In this document: piece after piece, positions 45,415-56,090 of the stretch
How positions within the stretch are numbered: position 1 is the stretch's first letter
How the letters are laid out: every line of letters begins with the position of its first letter
Origin: Selaginella tamariscina
Taxonomy: Eukaryota; Streptophyta; Lycopodiopsida; Selaginellales; Selaginellaceae
Direction: 5' to 3'
DNA: 64,000 bases
NCBI GenBank assembly: GCA_003024785.1
Contig: PUQB01000094.1
Coordinates: 285,249-349,248 of the forward strand
The notes under the pieces: model-generated
Database searches by the model: none
Told to the model about the DNA's origin: nothing
Seen by the model: the letters and a program-made list of their open reading frames with translations, nothing else
Position numbers and translations under genes: made by a program

Positions 45415-46440
45415 ATTTATAAAATTCAATATCACGAGAAAGAAAAGCTTCAGGAAATGTATGATACGGTGGATACTGCTCACAAAAATTTCGAGATTCT
45501 TCTTTCTGAGGCACGTATCCAAGTAGTTCACTAGCTCATCCATGATATCGGTATCAGAATATGGATCGAAAAGTGATTGGATGAATACAAGCAATGTTTT
45601 GGTTGAGCATAGCCTTCTGAGGAGAGTCGTCTACTACTAAGATATGTGCATTCTTCATTATCCTTAAGCGACTGATCTCCCCATGAGTCCCAATTATTCT
45701 TTCATTCTTGAAGAAGTATGGCTTGCTTTCCTTTCTTATATTGTGAAATTCGAGAGGTTTATGACACATTCGCTGGTCAAAAATCCAATCTTTACGAATC
45801 ACCTCTTCTGCAACACTACAATGTTTCTTAAGTAAACTCAACAGCGGTGTTAAGTTATGAATCTGCATGCATGACCAAATCCCCACAAGCGCACCCATCT
45901 CCTTAAGCTTTTGAAAGAGACGATCCAACCCTGGACGAAAAATAATATCATATCGAAATTTACCATGACAAGGAATGAAATCTCCTTGTTTGATTTCTGT
46001 TTTTCTATCCTGGGCCTTTGTCGATGAAGCAGAACACCATTGACATCCAACAACACAATATGGCCATGAGTAACATGAGATAGCGTTGCCTCTTGAATAC
46101 TTTGCAAATCACTTGTTTGCTCCCTTTCACATTTATCCGTTGCCACTATTTCGTTGCCTATCCCTTCATCATTTAATTGTACATCATCCTTACAAGATTC
46201 AGATATTGCATGCGCTGAAGAAATTGATTTCGGAACTGAAGCCAATAAAAATGATGATGCAAAAACTGAAGTGGCCCCCATGGTAACGATGTTTTGAGCT
46301 GCATTATTATCCATTTCCTGCATGAACTCTGTCATTCTGACATGTGGCACAAGAAATTGTCGCCAAACCCCTCTCTTACCTCATGGCAATGCTGAAAATC
46401 CATGTTCTCAATTATTTCATTACATCTGCAAAATGATAAT
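45415..46440 (-). pseudogene. FCP1/NIF-type HAD phosphatase-like gene, frameshifted
   Basis: A minus-strand gene with a 5' exon near 46390-46435 (donor GTAAGA) and a main body from about 46350. After an acidic N-terminal tail it reads HIVLLDVNGVLLHRQRP (HAD motif I), GDFIPCHGKFRYDIIFRPGL, GALVGIWSCMQIHNL (motif II area) and ILVVDDSPQKA (motif III/IV), then a C-terminal DPYSDTDIMDELVNYLDTCL. This order is the FCP1-homology (CTD-phosphatase-like) domain. The second catalytic Asp of DxD is Asn here (DVN). Two one-base frame changes, near 46010 and 45570, interrupt it; both could be decay or base-call errors in runs. It lies about 170 bp downstream of the ParB-like gene on the same strand. Confidence 0.7.
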
Positions 46441-46607
46441 TAGCTGACCTTAAAATTATCAAGGTATATTATTTACCTTGTTAATGTGTGACCCATGTTT
46501 GAACTAAAAGCTTCATTAATCCTTGAGAATTTATTTTCTGTACAAATATAAAAGAAATATACAAAAATGCCTTATGTTACACTCATTTACAACTATTCAT
46601 CACTCTA

Positions 46608-49600
46608 TCAATTCATTATCAATTCTTCTTCGCTATTACCTTCTGAATGAGGCGAAGAAGGTCTAAGCCGCTTGTGAGATGGTTCAAGATCTTCTGCATC
46701 TTCTATTGATGTTTCCATGGGTCCTGGAGTGTGCGAATGTTCTGTACTCCTCGAGATAACTTCCGGTCTAATATCTGATTGATGTTCGTTCTCAGACTCC
46801 GAGATTGAACCAGATTCACCTTCAGAGCTATCGCACTTATCTGGAGGGAACTTTCTCAAATACGCCTTTATGGATTCGTTGGGGTACTCAGTTGAGACCC
46901 AATCTATCCACTTGTTCAGGTCCTCAACCATGGTCTTATCCTTCTCAACGGCAAACACACATGTATGCCGAAGGTAACACTCCTTCAAGACGGACCCCCT
47001 AGTGCAGTAGTCAAAAACCCACGCATCACTGTGAGGACCCCTGATCAAGTTGACGATGCTCCGTGCCGCTTGACTTGTAATGTTTGGATAACGTACATTG
47101 CCGAATACGTCACTCATACCTATCGGTGTATCGGATGGAGGTTCAGGGCCGTTGGAGTGCAAACAGATGCCTGGCCAGTCATTTGGAAGCTTGAAATTGT
47201 TTGGCGCATTCCTAACAACCAAGTGAACAACAGTATCAATGCACTTGGGATTAGCATCGTTCATATAAAATCCTGTCCAACGATGTCTATTCTTCTTGGC
47301 GAAGGCGAAGGCAAAAGTATCGGTGACATGAGCAAGAATCAAGAAATAAATACCTGAAAAAGTAGGTATCAGTGAAGAGCGCAAGCATGAATTCAATAAT
47401 AAATACCTTCTATGTATATGCTTGCACGGCTAAGTTTCTCCACCAGATCCTCTAGTGCCCTATCTGTCGAAAGATTTTTTGACACCCGCCGATCCATCAC
47501 GAACAATTGAAACGGTTTCCTACAAGCAGTGATGTTACCCCATAAAGTCTCCGAATCTAACAACAAACATCTGTAGGGCTTGTCGTGATTCGTAGCATCC
47601 TCCTTTATAAGGTTCAATTCGGTTCTCCGCTGCTGAAGGACTGCCATAAGAGAAGGCGTCATCCCAATGTTCTCCTTTTTGGCGTTGGCGTGCAATAGAT
47701 TCTTGCCTAGATCTTCCGATTGGTTCACCCATTCGACAAGCATATCATCGTTCGTCACATGCAAATATTTGCTAACCTCTTCATATGTTGAAGTCGAGGT
47801 CCAACCCAGTTTGTGGCAGTGTATTCCCAACCACTCCTTGAAATGCCTGACCGTCTTCAACTCCATTGCCTTGAGATGAAAAGGAGAGGTTGGGCTGCTG
47901 TTATTAATTTGTAGTTTGCCATCGATCACCAAATCAGCCAAGACTTCCATCTCCTCCATCGTTGTTCCATTTAAAGGCTTCAACCATGTGAGCTTGAAAT
48001 CGTTGTCTACATCCTTTGTAGATTGAACAGACTTAGCCTTCGGCGTCTTACTGGGTTTCTTTGCAGACTTTTCTGAGGGCTCCCCTTCACTTGTCTGCTT
48101 CTTCTTCAGTGTTCCTTTTGAAAAGGATTCCATAATCCCCAACCATTTGGCAAAGATCCTATCTTCGGGGCAAGAAATCAACATCATCAGAAATGATGTT
48201 TCCTTCCCGCCCACCTGGGCAAAATCAACTGCTGCAATTTCTTCAACTCTCTGAGGAAAAAGACAGATTAATATACCGGCGAGATAAATCCCGCCCAAAC
48301 AATTTGCTTACCCGGTATTCCGCAGATTGTGTATTCCCTGCGGTAGCTCTTTGTGGTCGCTGAAGAGATTCCCACACGGCTCGCGTGTGTTTAAACTTCT
48401 CCCATATTTTGCTGTTGTAGTGGTTGGTGTCGGCAGCGTCCCATTCCGCCGATAACTTATGGTACTGCTCGATTGTGAGATTCGGCTTAGCTAAAAACGC
48501 CGATCTTTTTGTCAGCTTCTCACGGGTATGCTCGGAAAGTTTTGTTGCCATCGTTCCTTTGTTGTGTTCATCGAGAAGTCGTTGGGCTGCCGTTATTGTG
48601 TGCTGGCCACTAATGATGTAGTACTTGATAGATTTTTTTCTCCGTCTGAATCTTCATGAGTTGTTCTGGTGTTGTGATCCAGACTTTGTCAGCACCCTTC
48701 CTTCTTTCATAGTATGGACACAAAACAGCATTATGTGGAACGGTATAAGAATTGTCGTCCTTCATCTTCTCCATGAGCTCAGCTACACGTTCCTGGTTGA
48801 GTGGCCTGTAATTGAAGTTTGGGTTGACGCTGCAATATTTAACCCTACAAGGATAAATCTTATCATCCAACATCATTTCCTTGTGACTTATTGCAGCATG
48901 AGATGCCACAGGTGCAGCTGACAAAACGATTGATGATTTTCTTTTGCGATCCGAATCAACATGTGTGATCCCCGACTGCAGCTGTTCTAGTGTTCTCGGC
49001 ACACTCTTCCAGCTCCCGAAGCTTCCTAAGCAAATTGAACGTGATCTGTAGAGAACCTGAGACCGAGCCACCTCTCAATCTCCTTATGATGTCGCTGTGT
49101 TCTTCTTCAATGTGAAGAGGGAAGATTGCTCCACTTGCTGATTTTCTGTATTGTGAAGCAATATCTCCTGACAATACACCTACTCGATGAGTCTGAAGAT
49201 CTTCGAAGTAGACATCCAGATGGATCCCCTCCATAGATGGGCTTTCGTTGAGTTGAAGAAGAACTCCAAGGTCAACATCATTAGTGAACACGTGAACGTC
49301 ATTATCCACAAGTCGACAAAACCACCCGAGATTAATGTTGTAACTGACGACCTCTGGATCCGAGAACGTGACATTGGATGGAACAAGGCATATCTGTCGA
49401 GCATCGTCCAATCTGGGTTCGCAGCCTGCTTTCGGGTGCTTGACTAGCGAATCTACTTTCCATTGTTTTGCTTGTCCATGAGATGTGACAGAGGTTAATT
49501 TGACAGCAACCATGGTTGCTCCAATGCGCTTCCCATTTATCTTAAAATATGGCCAAGTTGATTCCAGAATCCCCTGCCCATCTCTTCTCCTGCTCTTGTC

Positions 49601-49745
49601 TTTAATGTCACTCAATTCCACATCTGAATACAAAAATGATTAGTTCAAGTATCCGAGTATAACAGATTTTATTTTAATTCTTACCCAGAATTTGACGACG
49701 ACTCCATACTAATGACTCGATCTCCTTGTTTGATCAAATCGTCCT
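46608..49745 (-). CDS. ParB-like plus degenerate DNA-methyltransferase-like multi-exon gene
   Basis: Minus strand. Exons: about 49680-49742; 48305-49633 (frame changes near 48975 and in a run of seven A at about 48631-48637); 47410-48250; and 46608-47345 ending in TGA/TAA. Introns 48251-48304 and 47346-47407 have GTAAGC/AG and GTATTT/AG borders. Order: a novel N-terminal domain; a ParB/sulfiredoxin-like segment (NPNFNYRPLNQERVAELMEK through ISGQHTITAAQRLLDEHNK); a helical region; a basic linker; and a C-terminal VFDYCTRGSVLKECYLRH..FAVEKDK resembling motif I of N4/N6 DNA methylases. Motif I is degenerate and no DPPY/NPPY is seen, so catalysis is doubtful. The tail is Ser/Glu-rich. In bacteria ParB-like and methylase domains co-occur in mobile DNA; the role here is unknown. 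Confidence 0.6.
48251..48304 (-). other. Short intron containing one diverged palindrome copy
   Basis: The intron between EYR and RVEE is only about 55 nt, with donor GTAAGC and acceptor CTCAG. It contains GGGCGGGATTTATCTCGCC, a near copy of the array palindrome. Length and borders make it a plausible intron. Confidence 0.55.
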
Positions 49746-49849
49746 TCTGCAAAATAATACACTATAAATATAAATTATATAAAAACGCACACACACTTGT
49801 ATAAACCCGAATATACAAAAATAATACACAGAGAGAAGTAGACGTAATT

Positions 49850-49936
49850 AACTGTCCGAAGCTCACATTTGTGTTAGTGCAAAAGAAAGATAACATTTCG
49901 TTTTAGAACCACCACAAATGTGAGCTCTGGACAGTT
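49850..49936. ncRNA. miRNA-like foldback (hypothetical)
   Basis: Arms 49850-49873 and 49913-49936 (starting AACTGTCC / ending GGACAGTT) are complementary at 22 of 24 positions, with one 2-nt internal mismatch and a 39-nt loop. It lies upstream of the ParB-like gene in AT-rich DNA. Size and pairing fit a plant miRNA precursor, but a small fold-back transposon remnant is equally possible. Confidence 0.35.
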
Positions 49937-50039
49937 TTACATAGATTCCTAGCTTTTACTCGAAATATTATGATAAGATGATAAAAGTAAATAAAATGAG
50001 ATATGCAACTTATATATACTAATACACATATATATTCAC

Positions 50040-51620
50040 ATGGAAATTAATCTCGCCACCCCTTCAATGCCTCCTGAAAGAGTGGGCGGGATTAATCTCG
50101 CCACCTTTCTGGAGGCCTTGAACGGGAGTGCGGAATTAATCTTGCCACCCTTCTCGGTCTCAGAGAGAACTGGGCAGGATTTATTTCTCACACCCCTTCA
50201 GTGACTCCAGAAAGGAGGCGGGATTAATCTCGCCCACCATGTAAGGATGGTTAAATGAATTTCCCACCCTTCCCAATTCTCTCCATTGGTATGTTGAAAC
50301 CTTCTACGTCTCAGACAGAAACGTTTGGGATTGGTCCGACTCACCAATGGAGAAAAAAGGAAGGGTGGCGGATTCATTCCTCCAACAGGCATTGAAGACT
50401 CGGCGGGATTAATCCCGCCGCCCAGGGCCTTCACTCGGTCCCTATGCGGCGGGATTAATCCCGCCGGACGCCAATTCCCTGCGCGGAATCGGGCGGGATT
50501 AATCCCGCCGCCTAGGCACTTCAGACAGGCCAATGGCGGCGGGATTAATCCCGCCCGATTCCGCAGGGAATTGGCGTCCGGCGGGATTAATCCCGCCTCC
50601 CAGGCCCTTCACTCGGGCCTTAGTCGGCGGGATTAATCCCGCCGAACGCCAATGCCCTGTGCGAAATCTTGCGGGATTAATCCGCCGCCTAGGCCCTTCA
50701 GGCAGGCCAATGGCGGCGGGATAAATCCGCCCGATTCCGCGCAGGGCATGCGTACGCGCGGTTAATCCGCCACCATGTAAGGTGTGAAATTAATCCCACC
50801 ACCCTTCTCAGTTCCCTCCATTGGTATTTTGTAAACCTTCTCCGTCTCAGACAGAGTTAGTCGGGATTGATTCAACATACCAATGGGGTAATGAAGGTTC
50901 GGAGATTAATCTCGCCACCGGGTAATGAAGGTTCGGAGGCTAATCCCGCCGCCCTCTCGTAAATCATGCGCTCACACATATATATTGGCTGCGGCATTTT
51001 TGAACAGGGATGGGTGGGGGCGGGATTAATCCCGCCGCTTATATCCTGCGGAAGTGCCTGAGCGGCGGGATTAATCCCGCCGCCCTCCGCGAAGGGCATG
51101 AGCGTGGGGCCGGATTAATCCCGCCGTTCATGTCCTGTGAATTCCCTGGGCGGCGGGATTAATCCCGCCGCTCTACGACAAACCGAAGAGCGGCGGGATT
51201 AATCCCGCGCCCATGGCCTGCGTGAGGGGCCTCGGCGGCGGGATTAATCCCGCCGCCCATCCCTGTAAATGCCCTGCGCGGAATCCGGCGGGATTAATCC
51301 CGCCCATTAGAACCTTCACACAGGCCATTGCCGGCGAGATAAATCCCGCCGCATTCCGCGCAGGGCATGGGTGAGCGGCGGGATTAATCCCGCCGCCGAG
51401 GCCCCTCACGCAGGTTATGGGCGGCGGGATGAATCCCGCCGCTCTTCGGTTTGTCGTAGAGCGGCGGGATTAATCCCGCCGCCCATAGCCTGCGTGAAGG
51501 GCCTCGGCGGCGGGATTAATCCCGCCGCCATGGCCCCAACCATATAGCGGCGGGATTAATCCCGCCGCCGAGGCTATAAACCTATAGCGGCGGGATTAAT
51601 CCCGCCGCTCGAGGGGCTTA
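50040..51620. repeat. Palindrome array P1: GGCGGGATTAATCCCGCC with inverted spacers
   Basis: About 22 copies of the 18-bp dyad between 50402 and 51610, 16 of them perfect (for example 50402-50419 and 50448-50465); degenerate copies continue down to 50045. Spacers are about 25-35 bp. They occur as inverted pairs: one containing CTACGACAAACCG near 51175 recurs reverse-complemented near 51443, and one containing CCAATTCCCTGCGCGG near 50470 is inverted near 50560. Apparent reading frames (GGINPA, AGLIPP) come from the palindrome. GC content is far above the surroundings. Confidence 0.95.
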
Positions 51621-51629
51621 GCGAGATAA

Positions 51630-52313
51630 AAACACACACATATATATGTGTGTGTTATATATATATATATGTATGTATGTATGTATGTATAGGAGTGTAC
51701 GTGTGTGTGCAAGAGATAGATAAATAAATAAAATTATACAGTACTGGTACACCTAATATATGTGTGTACATAGGTATATATATGTGTGTATATGTATATC
51801 GTGTGTATGCGTGTGAGCGAAACAAATAAAATCATACAGATAAACAAACACACACACACACATATATACACAGGAGTGTGCGTGTGTGTGCGAAAGATAA
51901 AACTAATAAATAAATAAAATTATACAGATAAACACACACATATATATGTGTGTATATAGATATATAATCTATAGAGAAAGAGAGAGAGTCTGTGAATATA
52001 TAAGCATATATATAAACTAGTGTTGTATGTATATATATGTATATAGGTATATATATATGTGTATATGTATATTGTGTGTATGCGTGTGTGAGCGAAACAA
52101 ATAAAATCATACAGATAAACAAACACACACACACACACATATACATACACAGGAGTGTGCGTGTGTGTGCGAGAGATAAAACTAATAAATAAATAAAATT
52201 ATACAGATAAACACACACATATATATATGTGTGTATATAGATATATAACCCATATGAATATATAAGCATATATATAAACTAGTGTTGTATACTATTTGTT
52301 AATATGCATTGAT

Positions 52314-52365
<52 letters not shown>

Positions 52366-52434
52366 GCAGTGCGCGTGTGTGTGGAGAGATAGATCAATAA
52401 AAAAAAATTTACAGATACTGGTACACATAATATA

Positions 52435-52489
<55 letters not shown>

Positions 52490-52752
52490 GCAGTGTGCGT
52501 GTGTGTGGAGAGATAGATCAATAAAAAAAAATTTACAGATACTGGTACACATAATATATGTATGTATATATGTATATAGGTATATATATATATGTATATG
52601 TATATCGTGTGTATGCGTGTGTGAGCGAAACAAATAAAATCATACAGATAAACAAACACACACCCACACACACTATACATACACAGGAGTGTGCGTGTGT
52701 GTGCGAGAGATAAAACTAATAAATAAATTTATACGCACACTCCTATACATAT

Positions 52753-52783
<31 letters not shown>

Positions 52784-52790
52784 GATCTCA
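51630..52790. repeat. Microsatellite-rich block with three larger direct repeats
   Basis: AT/GT/CA runs. A unit containing TATGCGTGTG, GAGCGAAACAAATAAAATCA and GGAGTGTGCGTGTGTGTGCG recurs near 51800, 52080 and 52610. A unit containing AAAGCAGTG, GGAGAGATAGATCAATAAAA and ACAGATACTGGTACACATAA recurs near 52360 and 52490. No coding sequence. Confidence 0.85.
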
Positions 52791-52799
52791 CCTGTGTGC

Positions 52800-54960
52800 A
52801 CAGCCGCCGCCGCCGATTTCACAGCCGCCGCCTCTTGAAACCCTAAGAATATACCTAAACCCTAAAGGAATTAAATATATATATTAACCCTAATAGAATA
52901 TTCCTTCTGAGAATATACTTAAACCCTAAAAAGAATAAAATATAGATTCGCCCTAAACGAATATTCTTTCATTATATTATTAGCGCGTGCGTGTGCGTGG
53001 GTGTATCACATACACCTCAAAAATATAAATCATGCAGGGATTTAACATGTGTGTGTCCATGAGAGTGTTAAAGTTTCATGTGTATCAATACATACATACA
53101 CATTGCATATATTAATACACATAATATATACATACACACGTGTATACACACAGACATACACACATATTAGTACATAATATTAGAGAGACCGAGTACATAT
53201 TATAGATCATGCATGGTGTATATGTTTGAGAGAAGAGAGACAGTACATATTAACATGGATCATGCATGGTGTGTATGTATGAGAGAAGACAGAAAGTACA
53301 CATATATACATACAGAGTACACATATATACATGCACACGTGTATACACACAGACATACATACATATTACATGAGTAAATTCATTGTGTTACATATTTAGG
53401 GTTTAGGGTTTAGGGTTTGCTCCCAACAAGCTTAATATAAATATTACACATGTAAATTCAATGTGTTACATACAGTCACACAGATTGAGTACATATATCA
53501 TACATGCGTTGAACATGATGTTTTCAATAAAGAAGCAACCTATTTCTTCAGTTTGGTTTAGGGTTGTGCATGTGTGTGCATATGTGTTTTTGTAAGTTCT
53601 TGTAATGCGTGTGTAAATTTATGATTGTGTTTATATATGTGTGCAAAACAAACATCGAATAATTAAGAAAATAATATTAATAAACACACTAGGAACATAT
53701 TTTAAATTATACATAATAATATATGATTTTATCTAATATATAGCCATATATAGTTTTAATAATATATAAATTTAATATTGATAAAAAGGTTTAACATTGA
53801 AATATTCTTGAAATAATAAGAAATTAATTGAGAAAATCCCATTAATATATACAAATGTAAATTAAGTACTCAAATAATTAACTAAATTAATTATCATAAT
53901 CATGTTTAATATTGGAATATTCTTGGAATAATAAGAAAATAATAAAGAATATCCCATTAATATAAAGAAGATTAATTACTCAAGTAATTAAGGAAATGAT
54001 ATTAATATATATATTATTAAAACTATATATGACTATATATTAGATAAAATGATGTATTATTATGTATAATTTAAAATATGTTCATAGTGTGTATTAATTT
54101 AATATTGATAATAAGGTTTAACACATGAATATTCTTGAAATAATAACAAATTAATTGAGAAAATCCCATTAATATATACAAATGTAGAATAATTACTGCA
54201 ATAATTAAGAACAAGACTAATTTAATTATGATAATCAGGTTTAATATTAGAATATTCTTCAAATATTAATAAAATATTAAAGAATATCCCATTGATACTA
54301 GGAAATGAAAACTAAATACTCGAGTAATTAAGAAAATAATAATAATAAACAGACTATGAATATATTTTAAATGATACATAATAATATATCAATTTATTTA
54401 TTGTATAAGTATATATTTATATATATATAATAATATAAATATACTTGAATACTAAGAATGTAGAATATAGTCTAAAATTTCGTAATATTAAACAGCTTGA
54501 ATCACTTGAATAACATTAAATGCAATTTTAAAATACTCATTGGAACTGGAGAGTATATATGTCAGAGTGTCGGATATTTGTGTCAACTCATCTTAAATTT
54601 TATTTTCTGTTCTTTTTAAAAAATTTGAATTTCTGACATATGTATTGTCGGTCTGACATGTAAATTTGAAAATGCATTTAATTTCCCACTCAAATTCAGA
54701 TCTGGTTCTTTCTCCGGCAAGGGTTTCTTCATTTCTGTATTTTTCACTCTTTAGATCTTCTTTTTTCTTCATAGTGATCATCTCAGGGGCGAGATTAAAT
54801 TGGGTGCTATTCTTTATAGGAAAGCACGGCGCCTTCAGTGCTGTTTACAAGTAAGTATTATAAACAAATTTAAAAATACTTATAAAGATTCACTCTCTTA
54901 CATTCTCTCTTAAAATTACAATTTAGGGGTTTAGGAATGCATTAGGATTATAATATATTC
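52800..54960. other. AT-rich left part of unit E2, mirrored at 31921-34830
   Basis: Reverse complement of blocks near E1 (for example the 54600-54700 region versus 32200-32330). It has CCCTAAA-like runs at 52850-52960. No intact gene; the frame at 54666-54854 is isolated. Confidence 0.5.
53395..53418 (+). repeat. Interstitial telomere-like repeat (TTTAGGG)3
   Basis: Three perfect heptamers at 53395-53415 followed by TTT. Confidence 0.9.
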
Positions 54961-55009
54961 CGTTAGGGATTTATCCCGTTTAAATATCCTTTTAACTTAA
55001 TATTCTAGG

Positions 55010-55952
55010 TTAACCGGGCCGGCGGGATTAATCCGGCCATTTCTTTTTGGCCTCTTCGAAGAGGTGGCGGGATTAATCCCGCCACCATCTCCCGGGCAAT
55101 GCTTCTCCGCCACTGAAAAAGAGTGGCGGGATTAATCCCGTCGATAACCTTCTCAACTGATGAAGAGTTACCAGAATTTATTAGAAAGAGTTGTCGGCGG
55201 GATTAATCCCGCCAACCATTTTAGGAGGCAGGGAAGGGGTGGCGGGATTAATCTCGCCACCACTTCCCTGTTTTAAAGATTTGGGGACAGGATTTATCCC
55301 GAGATCTCTTTGAAATCATAGTTTTGGAGAGAGTTATGTGCGGGTTTAATCCCGCCACCCATTCCCCGTCGTAAGAATTGTGGGCGGGATTAATCCCGCC
55401 TTGGACTCCCTCCGACAAGGAAGAGCCGGCGGGATTAATCCCGCCGCCTCTTCCTCCTCGGGGGAGTCCGGCGGGATTATTCCCGCCGACTCTCTCCGGC
55501 GAGGATGAGTCGGCGGGATTAATCCCGCCGGACTCCCCCTCGAGGAGGAGGCGGCGGGATTAATCCCGCCGGACTCCCCCGAGGAGGAAGAGGCGGGATT
55601 AATCCCGCCGACTCCCCGAGGGGAGAGGCGGCGGGATTAATCCCGCCGGCTCTTCCTCGTCGGAGGAGTCCGGCGGGATTAATCCCGCCGACTCTCTCCG
55701 AAGGGGTTGAGTCGGCGGCGGATTAATCCCGCCGGACTCCCTTCCTCGTCGGAGAGAGTCGGCGGGATTAATCCCGCCGGACTCCCCCCGAGGAGGAAGA
55801 GCGGCGGGATTAATCCCGCCGGCTCTTCCTTCGGAGGGAGTCCAAGGCGGATTAATCCGCCGACTCTCTCCGAAGGGGTTGAGTCGGCGGCGGGATTAAT
55901 CCCGCCGACCGTTCCTCGTCGGAGGGATTCGTGGGCGGGATTAATCCCGCCC
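55010..55952. repeat. Palindrome array P2: GGCGGGATTAATCCCGCC alternating with a second dyad
   Basis: About 21 copies of the same 18-bp core, 13 of them perfect (for example 55383-55400). From 55400 onward spacers are about 25 bp and belong to one dyad family running GACTC...CCGA.GAGGA..GAGTC in either orientation. So two palindromes alternate. Array P2 spacers are unrelated to those of P1 while the core is identical. Confidence 0.95.
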
Positions 55953-56090
55953 ATCAGTTGTATTAATCAAACATGAGAATATTATCTCTAAACATAATTA
56001 TTATTGCATATGCATATTATTAAGTAACCGTAATTCAGATTTCTTAGAAATATTGCATAAACAGATATCATAAATAATACAATTATTTAT

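Noticed and set aside
50402..51610. CRISPR-like repeat/spacer array
   Set aside because: The repeat is a full palindrome, spacers are related and inverted within the array, there are no cas genes, and the surroundings are plant nuclear DNA.
51832..52680. Tyr/His/Thr-rich open frames
   Set aside because: Translations of CA/GT/TA microsatellites.
55378..55976. Protein-coding frames reading AGLIPP/GGINPA repeats
   Set aside because: The palindrome is open in several frames on both strands, so these frames are by-products; there is no codon bias, start context or domain.
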